Positions 7,350 to 16,813 are shown, counted from the stretch's first letter. The stretch is DNA of 64,000 nucleotides from Bacillota bacterium (GCA_023386815.1 JAEWIZ010000032.1:78286-142285), one strand, 5' to 3'. A program made the numbers and translations. The notes: generated by a model not told the origin, from the letters alone.

Positions 7350-9017
7350 ATGGAACGAAGCCTCCCAAACTTTCACAACTTAAAAAAAGAGCAGATCAGA
7401 ATGATGTTCTTTATATTAAAAATGCTAAGCCTGTTCTTTTCTGTGATACCAATATTCCAATATTGCTCAAAAAAATTCAATTTGAGCTTTGTATATTACA
7501 ATGTATATACTTTTGGTTTCATGTTTATTATTTGTATGCTAATGCTCTTTTTGATTTTTATTTTTAGTAGAAATGAAAATAATAAAGGTTTGCAGATATT
7601 AGAAATGCTCATATTCATAGCCGTTTTTATAGTAGTCATATATATAAGCGGGGCAAATAAAAGTTATAATAAGTTTATGTTTTTGTTTATTATCATCTCC
7701 TATACCGTTGAATATGGTATGAAAACAGGATTAGCCATAGCCTCAGCTTCAACCCTGGTAATTGTATTAACTGATATTATTTTTGCTACCGACAGTGCAA
7801 TTAACCTACAATTGGAAAATGACTTGGCATTGATTGCCATGTTTTACTTCGCTGCTTGGACTTTGGGTTTTTATGTGAAATTAGAAAAATTACATATTCA
7901 GAATTTAATCGATTATGCAAATATGGATGGATTAACAGGAGCATTTAATCATAGATACTTTTACGATAAAATAGAATCATTATGTGAAATTAGTAAAAAT
8001 AATAATTCCCAGCTTTCCTTATTAATGATTGATATTGACTACTTTAAAAAGTATAATGATATGTATGGACATTCCCAGGGAGATGAATTATTAAAAGAAA
8101 TAACAACGATAATACGTAATAACCTCAAAGAGAATGATATTCTTTGCCGTTACGGTGGGGATGAGTTTTGTGTTATTCTGCCTGACAGAAATAAGGAAGA
8201 AGCTAGTGGTATTGCTAATGTTTTAAGAGAAGCTATTTATAATTACGATTATTTTGGACAAGAATATATGAAAAATGGTAGGGTTACCCTTTCCATTGGA
8301 GTCTCAACCTACAATAAGGAAGCAGAAAGCTATAAAAATTTAATTGATAATGCTGACTTGGCTTTATATAGAGCAAAGTTTTTGCGAAGAAATAAAGTTG
8401 AAGTATATTCTTCAGTTTTTGATCAAGTGAAGGAAATCGATAATGCGGATACAAATTTATTAGAAGATATAAAGCCCTTAAAGACGCTTATCACAGTAAT
8501 AAACTCCAGAGATACTTATACCTATAAGCATGTGGAAAGAGTATATAATTATTGTATCATAATGGCTGATTATCTTAGGCTTTCCGATGAGGATAAGAGA
8601 GCCTTATTATATGCAGCGTATCTTCATGATTTGGGTAAAATCAATGTTTCTAAGGAGATTTTGATATCCAATAAGAAGCTGACAGCGGAAGAGTGGGAGG
8701 AATTAAAAAAACATCCCCAGGATAGTGCAGATATTCTTAAGCAAATTAAAGGCTTTGAAACTGTTGCTCCCATTGTCTTGCAGCATCACGAAAAATATGA
8801 TGGAAGTGGATATCCTAATGCTTTAAAAGGGGAAAAAATAAGTTATTTGGCTCGTATTCTAACAGTAGTTGACTCCTTTGATGCAATGACTAATCAGAGA
8901 ACATATCAAAAGACAAGAACCTTTGAGGAAGCATTTAAAGAGATAGAACGATGCAAAGGGACCCATTTCGATCCCATCATTGCTGATCAATTTATAAGTG
9001 CAATAAAATCGATATAA
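7350..9017 (+). CDS. Membrane-bound GGDEF/HD-GYP cyclic-di-GMP enzyme
   Basis: A 555-residue protein with about six N-terminal membrane helices (residues 18-180), a GGDEF domain and an HD-GYP domain. The synthase motif RYGGDEF is intact (GGDEF at 269-273). The product-inhibition RxxD site is not conserved, since KEND replaces it. The HD motif (HDLGK, His426) and HHEKYDGSGYP (GYP near 487-490) are intact, so it may both make and degrade c-di-GMP. The membrane part has no recognised sensory domain. The gene follows the agrD terminator by 25 bases; co-regulation with agr is possible only by readthrough or an unseen promoter. Confidence 0.93.
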   Translation: MERSLPNFHNLKKEQIRMMFFILKMLSLFFSVIPIFQYCSKKFNLSFVYYNVYTFGFMFIICMLMLFLIFIFSRNENNKGLQILEMLIFIAVFIVVIYISGANKSYNKFMFLFIIISYTVEYGMKTGLAIASASTLVIVLTDIIFATDSAINLQLENDLALIAMFYFAAWTLGFYVKLEKLHIQNLIDYANMDGLTGAFNHRYFYDKIESLCEISKNNNSQLSLLMIDIDYFKKYNDMYGHSQGDELLKEITTIIRNNLKENDILCRYGGDEFCVILPDRNKEEASGIANVLREAIYNYDYFGQEYMKNGRVTLSIGVSTYNKEAESYKNLIDNADLALYRAKFLRRNKVEVYSSVFDQVKEIDNADTNLLEDIKPLKTLITVINSRDTYTYKHVERVYNYCIIMADYLRLSDEDKRALLYAAYLHDLGKINVSKEILISNKKLTAEEWEELKKHPQDSADILKQIKGFETVAPIVLQHHEKYDGSGYPNALKGEKISYLARILTVVDSFDAMTNQRTYQKTRTFEEAFKEIERCKGTHFDPIIADQFISAIKSI

Positions 9018-9107
9018 CCAACCTAATATTCTAAATTAAAATCTAAACAGGCGTTATTCTATAGAAAACTAATTAGTAAGATTGAAAATGAATCAATAAT
9101 AATAAAG

Positions 9108-9153
9108 AACCATAAAGTAAGGTTGATACTTAACCTGACCTTATGGTTTTTTG
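9108..9153 (+). terminator. Terminator after the GGDEF/HD-GYP gene
   Basis: Two 17-base arms pair at 15 positions (9108-9124 with 9132-9148) and are followed by a T run. Short open frames on both strands here look accidental. Confidence 0.75.
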
Positions 9154-9274
9154 TTAGTAAAACGAAGATAACAAAGTTGGAATTTACAATAGCAGATAAA
9201 ATATTAAATCTACAATCACTTGATATAACAGGCAAGCTATCTGACATAATATTTAGCGTAATCAAGGAAAGGGA

Positions 9275-9313
9275 TAGAAAAAACAGAGTACATATTACTA
9301 TGCACTCTGTTTT
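9275..9313 (-). terminator. Terminator after mecA
   Basis: A 10-bp stem (AAAACAGAGT at 9280-9289 with ACTCTGTTTT at 9304-9313) is followed on the minus strand by a T run. It lies about 70 bases beyond the mecA stop. Confidence 0.75.
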
Positions 9314-9383
9314 AAATAGCTTTACTTTATTGATATTTACACTTATCAAACTTTGAATACTCCTATGATAAGTAGAAATCCAT

Positions 9384-10166
9384 CTACATTACAGATAATA
9401 TCTGCAACGCATGGTCTTTGACAATAACTTCATAATGTTCCTTGTAATAAGTTGCGCTTGCATAAGTGGAACGCTCCACCTTGCCATATTCTGAAATGAT
9501 ATTGCAGATCTTATTAAATTCCTCCGGAGTGTGATCAGACATGCTCACTACCAAGTAATAAGTAGAGGTCAGAGGATTTTTATAAAGTGTATTAATTCCG
9601 TTGTAGGTTCCAAGCATAATATATGCTAACTCCACTACCTCCTGCAAAGAGCGGAAGGAATATATTTTGGTTAACTTGGAAGGAATATGAGCACCTGATT
9701 TTGCGGGAGGATCCATATCTACTGCTACTGCTTCCACAAGCGTGTCTTCCTCTTTGCTGCTTTCATCCAAATCATCACCGAGTTCATCTTCTAGTTGCTC
9801 AAAACTATTAATGATTTCGTCCGCATATGCGTCATCGTCCTCATCATGGTCAGACTTGTCTGAAGTGCTATGAACATTAAAAGAAGAAAACTTGGAAAAG
9901 CGTGTATCTAATTCATCTGGATCTTCAACCTTCGTTATAACCAAAATGAGACATTCAGTTGATACTGGAATAGCTTCTATCATTAAAGGAATATCATCTA
10001 CTTCAAAACCGAATTCATAAAATGCCTGCTGTATCATATCTCTAAATAGTGCCTTTGCTTTCTCGGTACCGTAAGCAAGCTCGCTTATTTTTAATTCTCG
10101 GTCAATTAAATCGCTTTTGTTCAGGGTACATCTTATTTGGTTGTCATTAATTTTTTCTATCTTCAT
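9384..10166 (-). CDS. mecA: Adaptor protein MecA
   Basis: Adaptor that delivers substrates to the ClpC ATPase. The 260-residue product has the N-terminal substrate-binding domain (MKIEKINDNQIRCTLNKSDL, then AKALFRDMIQQAFYEFGF), an acidic linker rich in D and E around residues 115-160, and the C-terminal ClpC-binding domain (YSFRSLQEVVELA, then LYKNPLTSTYYLVV). The start at 10166 is chosen because AAAGGGGTG lies upstream; a longer frame to 10223 lacks the conserved beginning. It is monocistronic. In Bacillus MecA controls competence and general proteolysis; no com genes are nearby. Confidence 0.93.
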   Translation of the reverse strand: MKIEKINDNQIRCTLNKSDLIDRELKISELAYGTEKAKALFRDMIQQAFYEFGFEVDDIPLMIEAIPVSTECLILVITKVEDPDELDTRFSKFSSFNVHSTSDKSDHDEDDDAYADEIINSFEQLEDELGDDLDESSKEEDTLVEAVAVDMDPPAKSGAHIPSKLTKIYSFRSLQEVVELAYIMLGTYNGINTLYKNPLTSTYYLVVSMSDHTPEEFNKICNIISEYGKVERSTYASATYYKEHYEVIVKDHALQILSVM

Positions 10167-10382
10167 AAAGTACACCCCTTTCTGTACTAAAAAGGAACTG
10201 ATTACACGTATACACGGTATCATCCATTGGTGTAAAAAAAGTATAATTTAAAATATAAGTAAAGTCAATATGCAGACCTATGAAATTTATATGAAAACAT
10301 GCTTAAATATGGCTACCTAACCCAATGGTAATTCATACAAAATTTTAAAAAAAGTTTGTGAAAAAGGCTGACAAAGAAATCC

Positions 10383-10411
10383 TTGTAATACTTCCATAAT
10401 TTAACTATAAT
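10383..10411 (+). promoter_or_regulatory. Promoter of the kinase/ATPase-like pair
   Basis: TTGTAA (10383-10388) and TATAAT (10406-10411) are 17 bases apart, giving a leader of about 43 bases before the ATG at 10461. Confidence 0.65.
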
Positions 10412-10460
10412 ATAGGTGAATTGGTTTTTGCTACACAAGCTGCTGATAGGAAAGGAGTGT

Positions 10461-11867
10461 ATGCAGCAGGAAATTTGGTTTCAAAAATATAAAATCTTAG
10501 GCTTACTTGGCTACGGAGGAACAGCTAAGGTTTATCTCGCAGAACATATCATCTTAAATTCTTTTCGAGCTATCAAATTTATCTCAAAAAATCATCCCTT
10601 ATACGATTTACAACGAAATGAAGCCCTAGTATTAAAAAATCTTAAACATTCCTGCATCCCTATAATTTATGATATTGAGGAAGATGAAGAAGGTTCCTAC
10701 ATTATTGAAGAATATCTTGAAGGGGAAACACTGACGGAATATGTTGACGTCAGAAGAGTCCTTCAGGAAGATATTATTCTGGAATTCGGATTACAACTGT
10801 GTGATTTAATCCATTATCTGCATTCCTTGGAACAACCAATTCTATATGTGGATCTTAAGCCTGACAATATAATTATATCCAGTAAGAAGCTTAAGCTGAT
10901 TGATTTCGGCAGTGCCATCTTTACAAATACTGCCTCGGGGCAGTCTAAGTATTTGGCAACGGTTGGCTATGCAGCACCGGAGCTTTACCTATCTGGTAAA
11001 ATTGATGAGCGCTGTGATGTCTTTGGAATTGGTATGCTACTATATTGTATGGCTACCGGATGTTATATCAGCAGTGATAGCCCTACTATTTATAATATTG
11101 ACTTAGTTAGTAATTGTTCCGGGCGGTTAAAGTATATTATTAACCGTTGTCTTAACTCTAAACCAGCTGGACGCTACTGTAGTGTAGCCAAGTTAATGCA
11201 ACAATTATCAGCATTAGTAAAGAAAAGCCAATTCATCGAAGAAAAAGGACGGACATTAAAAATCGCTGTTGCTGGAGCTCAATCAAGAATCGGGGTTACT
11301 CATTTTTCCTTTCGTCTTTGTAACTATTATATCGGTAGAAATCACTCATGTCTTTATCAGGAGATGAACCGAAGCGGTTGTGTTACAGCCTTAAAACATC
11401 GTTATGATAATGTGAGACTGGATTCCGGAGTGATTATAATCAATAAGATTCCCATGCATGCCTATCGAAAAGAGGTTATAGCTGATTTGCCAAGTTATCC
11501 AATGATAGTGCAGGATTTTGGTGATCTTAGAGAGGATAATCTGGAGGAATTTTTGGAGGCAGATCAAAGGTTCTTAGTGCTTGGAGCGAAAGATTGGGAG
11601 CTGGATTTATCAGAGGATGCATTAAAACTGGTAACAGGGCACAAGGAGATTTTTTACTTATTTAATTTCCTGAATGGGAAACAATTTCAGCAAGTGGTAA
11701 GTAGCATGGGCTTTCAAAACTGTTACCGAATCCCTTATGAGCCTAACCCTTTCGCACCAATGAAAACAGAACAGGAAGTGGAGTTCTTCCACGAACTGCA
11801 ATTATCAGATCAAAAAATATCCTGGTATAAGAAGGCATTCAATTTAATAAAGAAAGGGATGGAATGA
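10461..11867 (+). CDS. Ser/Thr kinase fused to a degenerate MinD/CpaE-like domain
   Basis: A 468-residue protein. Residues 1 to about 260 form a Hanks-type kinase: glycine loop GYGGTAKVYLAEH, lysine in AIKFIS, catalytic loop VDLKPDN and LIDFGSA; the usual HRD is YVD here. From about residue 275 a second domain begins with IAVAGAQSRIGVTHFSF, which has the position and shape of a deviant Walker A loop but no lysine. No membrane helix or PASTA domain is present, so it is probably cytosolic. The ATG at 10461 follows AAAGGAG. The next gene starts 1 base downstream and encodes a similar domain. Confidence 0.8.
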   Translation: MQQEIWFQKYKILGLLGYGGTAKVYLAEHIILNSFRAIKFISKNHPLYDLQRNEALVLKNLKHSCIPIIYDIEEDEEGSYIIEEYLEGETLTEYVDVRRVLQEDIILEFGLQLCDLIHYLHSLEQPILYVDLKPDNIIISSKKLKLIDFGSAIFTNTASGQSKYLATVGYAAPELYLSGKIDERCDVFGIGMLLYCMATGCYISSDSPTIYNIDLVSNCSGRLKYIINRCLNSKPAGRYCSVAKLMQQLSALVKKSQFIEEKGRTLKIAVAGAQSRIGVTHFSFRLCNYYIGRNHSCLYQEMNRSGCVTALKHRYDNVRLDSGVIIINKIPMHAYRKEVIADLPSYPMIVQDFGDLREDNLEEFLEADQRFLVLGAKDWELDLSEDALKLVTGHKEIFYLFNFLNGKQFQQVVSSMGFQNCYRIPYEPNPFAPMKTEQEVEFFHELQLSDQKISWYKKAFNLIKKGME

Positions 11868-11868
11868 A

Positions 11869-12495
11869 TTGCTACGTAAACCGATGCTGCTTCAAAAGCT
11901 ACAAATAACAAATAACGCGACGGGAAGAATTGTGATCGGTCTTATTGGATCTCATCATGGTGTTGGAGTCACTCATACTGGTTTGATGCTATCCTTTTAT
12001 CTTAGTGAGGAGGTGGGACTAAATACGGCATTTTTGGAATGCAATAAGCATTGCGATATGCAATTAATTGAAGAAGCTTATGAATGGCAGAAGGGGGAGA
12101 GTGGAACCTTTTCATTTCGCAATCTCACCTGTCATAAAGGAGTAACTCCATCCCAGATCCCTCGGATCTTCGGAGAAGATTACAAGGGACTGGTAATGGA
12201 TTTTGGTACTGACTTTGGAGCAAATCGAGAAGAATATTTGAGATGTAGTATTAAGGTAGTTGTTGGTGGAGCTTCAGAATGGAATATACGAAAGCTAGCG
12301 CAGTTTGCAAAAGAGGCAGAGCAGATTAAGGGAAGTGAATCCTGGTTTTATCTCATCCCTCAAGGCAATGAAAAAACCATTATGAAGATACGTGCTATCC
12401 TTGGAAAAAAGGTATGGTCAGTACCAACAGTTGGTGATCCGGTGCTTCCCTCAAATAGCTCAAATCGATTCTTTCGAAACATATTTAATCTTTAA
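11869..12495 (+). CDS. MinD/CpaE-like protein lacking the Walker A lysine
   Basis: A 208-residue protein whose start, IGLIGSHHGVGVTHTGLML, resembles the KGGVGKTT loop of MinD/ParA/CpaE ATPases, but with V-T-H where lysine is expected. A later VMDFGTDFG stretch sits where Walker B would be. It is paralogous in layout to the C-terminal domain of the preceding kinase. The TTG start follows AGAAAGGG and lies 1 base after the kinase stop, so translation is probably coupled. CpaE relatives position Flp/Tad pili, but no pilus genes are in the window; the function is unknown. Confidence 0.65.
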   Translation: MLRKPMLLQKLQITNNATGRIVIGLIGSHHGVGVTHTGLMLSFYLSEEVGLNTAFLECNKHCDMQLIEEAYEWQKGESGTFSFRNLTCHKGVTPSQIPRIFGEDYKGLVMDFGTDFGANREEYLRCSIKVVVGGASEWNIRKLAQFAKEAEQIKGSESWFYLIPQGNEKTIMKIRAILGKKVWSVPTVGDPVLPSNSSNRFFRNIFNL

Positions 12496-13036
12496 AAGTA
12501 AACGTCTGACGTGATCTGGTTCTGGGGTAAGTATAACATATCACAATGGCCTTCTTATCCGAGGTTTAATTAAAATGGGAGCATCAATTCATCTCAGACT
12601 GGGTACTTTAAGAGAATTCATAAATAGGTTTTCATAAGAGTGATTTGAAATATCAGAACAGCTACCAAGTATACCTAAGTTAACAAAATCAAAGATTTAG
12701 CAAGTTTAAATATGGCATATTAATTATTTCAGCTTTAACCAAATAGAACGAAGATGAACATTTTTACACTATTTCTATGGACAGGACTTAAAAAGCCCCT
12801 CTATACTTTTTGGCCTGTTGGAAAACAAGGGTAGTATTACAATGAAATAATTGATATGCCATAAAACAATCCGATTTACAGGTTCCTCCAATACTGGCTC
12901 TTCCTGTTAGTATTTATAATTTAACGTCGTTTGTTTGTAAAAATAAGTTTAAAAAGTCGAATTTCATAATGACTGTATGTTAAATTAATGCTATAATGGG
13001 GTAGAGTAATGATACCTGACAAAATGGAGGATAATT
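12496..13036 (+). other. Intergenic stretch, 541 bases
   Basis: No plausible gene is seen on either strand. It contains the inverted-repeat element at 12712-12862. A possible promoter for the next gene has TATAAT at about 12991-12996 preceded by a weak -35. No clear terminator after the upstream pair was found. Confidence 0.5.
12712..12862. repeat. 151-bp element bounded by 18-bp inverted repeats
   Basis: ATGGCATATTAATTATTT at 12712-12729 matches the complement of 12845-12862 at 17 of 18 bases. The interior of about 115 bases has no coding frame. The size and terminal repeats are like a small MITE or a decayed mobile remnant; no clear target duplication is visible. Confidence 0.45.
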
Positions 13037-14743
13037 ATGGATAAAAGAATGAGATTGGCTGTGATAGGCATTGGGTCTGCACTTATATTGATAGCCATCA
13101 TTATCATATCAGCAATAGTTAAAATGTTGACACCCAGCGATAAGGTAATGCCGCTATCTGAGTATTACCAGGTTGAGGATAAAGAGGTTGTAATAGTCCT
13201 TCAGAATCAGATCTATGAGAAAAAAGGATTGTTAATTGACGGCAGAGTATATATCGATTATGAAACGGTCGTACAGGAGTTTAATCATCGCTTTTATTGG
13301 GATTATCATGAGAATGTGCTGACATATACTACGCCGGAAGAGATTATTAGAGCTGATGCGTCCGACAACACTTATACGGTAACCAAGAGTATGATTGAAA
13401 CAGAGCGTGAATATGATTATCCAATTGCAGAAGTTTTTGTGGACAAAGTATATTTGTCCCTGGATTTTGTTGGGCAATATTCCGACCTTACATTTCAGTA
13501 TTACAAAGATCCTAACCGTGTTGTAATTAATTATCTCTGGGGAGATTATCTATATACGGAGGTATCTAAGGCAACACAGCTTCGCTATGAACCAAATATT
13601 AAGAGTCCAATTTTGTTGGAGCTTCCGGTGGGCACCAATCTAGTATACGTGGATACTGAGGAAGCACCACAGAAGGGCTTTGTTAAGGTGATGACAGAGG
13701 ATGGTGTAAAAGGGTATATAAAGAAGAAATCAACAAAAGAATCCTATTATCAAACCTTGGAAAGTACCTATCAGGAACCGGAATATACAGCACAATCCAG
13801 AGCGAAAAAAATAAATTTAGTGTTCCATCAAGTATTCAATCAAGATGCAAATGCAGGTTTGGAAGATTTGATTGACAAGACAAAGGGCGTGAATGTAGTA
13901 TCGCCTACTTGGTTTAGTATTGACGATGTGTCCGGAACGATATCCTCTCTTGCTTCGGAGAGGTATGTGACTCGTGCAAATGCTCGGGGATTGGAAGTAT
14001 GGGCACTGGTAAATGATTTTAATAAAGAAGTCAGTATGAAGGAGCTTCTCAGCTATTCCTCCCGCAGGGATACCCTTTCCAATGCTTTGATTGAGAAGGC
14101 CTTAGAATATAAATTAAATGGTATTAACATAGATTTTGAGAATATCTCTTCCGATGCTGGAGTTGATTATATACAGTTCTTACGAGAATTATCCGTTAAG
14201 TGTAGAAATAACGGTATTGTATTATCTGTTGATAACTATGTTCCTTCCGCCTATACAGAGTATTATGATAGAGAGGAACAAGGGAAGGTAGTAGACTATA
14301 TTATTACCATGGCATACGATGAACATCATGGTAATTCAGAAACGGCAGGGCCGGTTGCATCCCTGGGATTTGTATCGGATGCAGTGAATAATATTTTAAA
14401 AGTTGTTCCTAAGGAAAAGGTTATTATTGCAATTCCCTTTTACACTAGATTATGGAAAGAAGGGGCAGACGGCAGCTTGTCCTCCGAAACCTATGCTATG
14501 TCACCGGCAGCTAAATTAATTGAGAACAATGGAATAGAGGCAAAATGGGATAATTCAAGTGGCAGCTATTATGTTGAATATAGCATAGATGGTGATATGT
14601 ATAAGATGTGGCAGGAAGAAGATAAGTCCATTGAAGAAAAGATGAAGGTTATCTATGATGCAGATGTTGCTGGTGTAGCTGCATGGAAATTAGGTCTCGA
14701 AAATAGCAGTGTATGGAACGTGATTATTCGATATCTTAATTAA
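13037..14743 (+). CDS. Membrane-anchored glycoside hydrolase family 18 protein
   Basis: A 568-residue protein. An N-terminal membrane helix (residues 6-28) is followed by a region resembling a copper-amine-oxidase N-like/stalk domain, then an SH3-like segment (about 175-235: RYEPNIKSPILLELPVGTNL, later GYIKKK). From about 260 a GH18 barrel follows. The active-site motif reads NGINIDFEN, keeping the catalytic Glu and the Asp two before it but with Asn at the two earlier Asp positions. MAYDEHHG and the late AAWKLG match the SleL/YaaH-like cortex-lytic subgroup. GGAGG lies before the ATG. It probably acts on peptidoglycan. Confidence 0.85.
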   Translation: MDKRMRLAVIGIGSALILIAIIIISAIVKMLTPSDKVMPLSEYYQVEDKEVVIVLQNQIYEKKGLLIDGRVYIDYETVVQEFNHRFYWDYHENVLTYTTPEEIIRADASDNTYTVTKSMIETEREYDYPIAEVFVDKVYLSLDFVGQYSDLTFQYYKDPNRVVINYLWGDYLYTEVSKATQLRYEPNIKSPILLELPVGTNLVYVDTEEAPQKGFVKVMTEDGVKGYIKKKSTKESYYQTLESTYQEPEYTAQSRAKKINLVFHQVFNQDANAGLEDLIDKTKGVNVVSPTWFSIDDVSGTISSLASERYVTRANARGLEVWALVNDFNKEVSMKELLSYSSRRDTLSNALIEKALEYKLNGINIDFENISSDAGVDYIQFLRELSVKCRNNGIVLSVDNYVPSAYTEYYDREEQGKVVDYIITMAYDEHHGNSETAGPVASLGFVSDAVNNILKVVPKEKVIIAIPFYTRLWKEGADGSLSSETYAMSPAAKLIENNGIEAKWDNSSGSYYVEYSIDGDMYKMWQEEDKSIEEKMKVIYDADVAGVAAWKLGLENSSVWNVIIRYLN

Positions 14744-14848
14744 TAATGTGTCGGATATCCATCACAAAGCAGGAAGTAACGAGTAGAAGAATAGGACAAC
14801 TTATTCCTTCATAGAATATAAGGAATTTGGACGTTAGGTGCATGAACC

Positions 14849-15574
14849 ATGAAAAAATATTTCAGCATCATTTTCCTGTTTCTTATTATTTGTGCTAGTA
14901 TCATAACCTCGGAACGATCTATTAGAACAATGAGACACTTTTTGTTTTGGGAAGAGGAACCTGAAGATAAAAATATTACAATTGTAATTGACCCCGGACA
15001 CGGTGGGAGGGATCCCGGAAAAGTCGGGGTCAATAATTGCTTAGAAAAGGATATAAACTTAAGTATTTCCTTCTTATTAAAGGAAAGGTTAGAGCAAGAA
15101 GGAATTACGGTGATTATGACGAGGCAGGAAGATGTGGGGCTTTATTCAGAAAGTGATTCCAATAAGAAGAGGGCGGATCTGAATAATCGAGTTTCCATCA
15201 TTAATTCCAGCGGTGCTCAGTTGGCCATTAGTATTCATCAGAACAGCTTTACTGAAGCGTATGTAAAAGGAGCTCAGGTATTTTACTATACAAAATCAGA
15301 GCAAGGCAGAAAACTGGCGGAGATGATGCAGGAACAGATTAAGAAAACCATTGGAGACGGTAATCACCGGAAAGCAAAAGCCAATGATAATTATTTTATG
15401 GTGACGAAAACGAACTGTCCTTTAGTTATTGTAGAATGTGGATACTTATCAAATCCGGAGGAAGCAGAGCTTCTTTTAAAGGAAGATTATCAGGCTAAGA
15501 TGGCTAGTGGTATCTGTCAATCTCTATTGAATTACATAGAGACCAATCATCTTGGTGAGGCTGCCAAGCAATGA
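14849..15574 (+). CDS. cwlD: N-acetylmuramoyl-L-alanine amidase (CwlD-like)
   Basis: Zinc amidase (Amidase_3) that removes peptide side chains from muramic acid; in Bacillus CwlD starts muramic-lactam formation in spore cortex. The 241-residue protein has an N-terminal signal or anchor helix (residues 4-20), then the conserved metal and catalytic residues His51 (DPGHGG), Glu66, His130 (SIHQN) and Glu196 (VECGYLSNPEE). Length and order match CwlD. It lies about 100 bases after the GH18 gene, so both may act on the cell wall. The ribosome site is weak. Confidence 0.85.
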   Translation: MKKYFSIIFLFLIICASIITSERSIRTMRHFLFWEEEPEDKNITIVIDPGHGGRDPGKVGVNNCLEKDINLSISFLLKERLEQEGITVIMTRQEDVGLYSESDSNKKRADLNNRVSIINSSGAQLAISIHQNSFTEAYVKGAQVFYYTKSEQGRKLAEMMQEQIKKTIGDGNHRKAKANDNYFMVTKTNCPLVIVECGYLSNPEEAELLLKEDYQAKMASGICQSLLNYIETNHLGEAAKQ

Positions 15575-15617
15575 GCTGGTATTCGTTTAAGACCATATGG
15601 TGGTAAAAAAGCTAGAT

Positions 15618-15646
15618 TTGCTTTTATAGAGTGATGGTGCTATAAT
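15618..15646 (+). promoter_or_regulatory. Promoter of the Sua5/YwlC gene
   Basis: TTGCTT (15618-15623) and TATAAT (15641-15646) are 17 bases apart; the start codon is about 70 bases downstream. Confidence 0.65.
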
Positions 15647-15714
15647 AATAGTCGCGCATAAATGGAAAAGGCGCAAAGTGTAGTGTTTTCCACTTTGTTG
15701 CAAGGAGTACAATC

Positions 15715-16770
15715 ATGGATACAAAAATAATAAAAATAGAGATAGAAAGCCTGACAGAAGGTAGCTTCGAAGAGGCAGCCAAGATATTAAGAAATGGTGG
15801 ATTAGTGGCAATCCCAACAGAAACGGTGTATGGCCTGGGCGCTAATGCCCTGGATGAAACTGCAGCCGCCAAAATATATCAGGCAAAAGGCAGACCTTCC
15901 GACAATCCTTTAATTGTTCATATAGCAAAGGTCACGGATATGGAAATGCTAGCAAAAGAGATACCAGAAAAGGCTTATCAGTTGGCAGAAGTTTTTTGGC
16001 CAGGACCACTGACAATTATTCTAAAGAAAAAAGACTGTGTGCCTTATCAAACCACAGGAGGATTGGATACAGTAGCGATCCGGTTACCGGCGAATCAGAT
16101 AGCCAGGACTCTGATTGAAAAATCTGGTGTGTTTGTGGCCGCTCCAAGTGCTAATATAAGCGGAAAGCCAAGTCCTACAACCGCGCAGCATGTCATTGAC
16201 GATTTAAGTGGTAAAGTTGACATGATTGTCGATGGAGGTCACGCAACTCTTGGATTGGAATCAACTATTGTGGATCTTTCAGGTAATGCGCCTATGATTT
16301 TAAGACCCGGTTGTATTACAAAAGCAATGTTAGAGAATGTGATAGGTGAAATTGAGTATGATCCGGTGGTATTGCAAAAGGCACCAAACTTAGAACTGGT
16401 TCCGAAGGCACCAGGTATGAAGTATCGTCATTATGCACCAGAGGGAAAGTTGACAATTTATGAAGGTAATATAGATAAAGTTATTGATGCAATAAATCAG
16501 AAAGCAAAAGAGAGGCTGGAAAACAATAACCGTGTTGGAATTATCGCAACGGATGAAACGAAGGCGTTCTATCACTATGGAACTGTGAAAACAATTGGAT
16601 CAAGGAAGGATGAAGCATCCATAGCAGCTGGATTATATGCAGTCCTTCGAGAGTTTGATGAGTTGCATGCTGAATATATTTATACGGAAAGCTTTGCTGA
16701 TAACAGTTTAGGACAGGCAATTATGAACCGTTTACTGAAAGCTGCTGGCTATTGCATTGAGAAGTTATGA
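15715..16770 (+). CDS. L-threonylcarbamoyladenylate synthase (Sua5/YwlC)
   Basis: Makes threonylcarbamoyl-AMP from threonine, bicarbonate and ATP, the first step of the t6A modification of ANN-decoding tRNAs. The 351-residue length indicates the two-domain Sua5/YwlC form. The YrdC domain has GGLVAIPTETVYGLGANA, KGRPSDNPLIVH and PSANISGKPSPTTA. The C-terminal Sua5 domain follows the linker PGMKYRHYAPEG near residue 236. AAGGAG lies 7 bases before the ATG. The ywlE-type gene and rpiB follow, as in the ywl region of Bacillus. Confidence 0.95.
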   Translation: MDTKIIKIEIESLTEGSFEEAAKILRNGGLVAIPTETVYGLGANALDETAAAKIYQAKGRPSDNPLIVHIAKVTDMEMLAKEIPEKAYQLAEVFWPGPLTIILKKKDCVPYQTTGGLDTVAIRLPANQIARTLIEKSGVFVAAPSANISGKPSPTTAQHVIDDLSGKVDMIVDGGHATLGLESTIVDLSGNAPMILRPGCITKAMLENVIGEIEYDPVVLQKAPNLELVPKAPGMKYRHYAPEGKLTIYEGNIDKVIDAINQKAKERLENNNRVGIIATDETKAFYHYGTVKTIGSRKDEASIAAGLYAVLREFDELHAEYIYTESFADNSLGQAIMNRLLKAAGYCIEKL

Positions 16771-16813
16771 TGCTGGTATATATGGTGGGAGTATTCTAGT
16801 ATTGGAGGTAACT

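Noticed and set aside
9059..9356. Overlapping frames on both strands between the GGDEF gene and mecA
   Set aside because: No ribosome site; the sequence is explained by two terminator hairpins.
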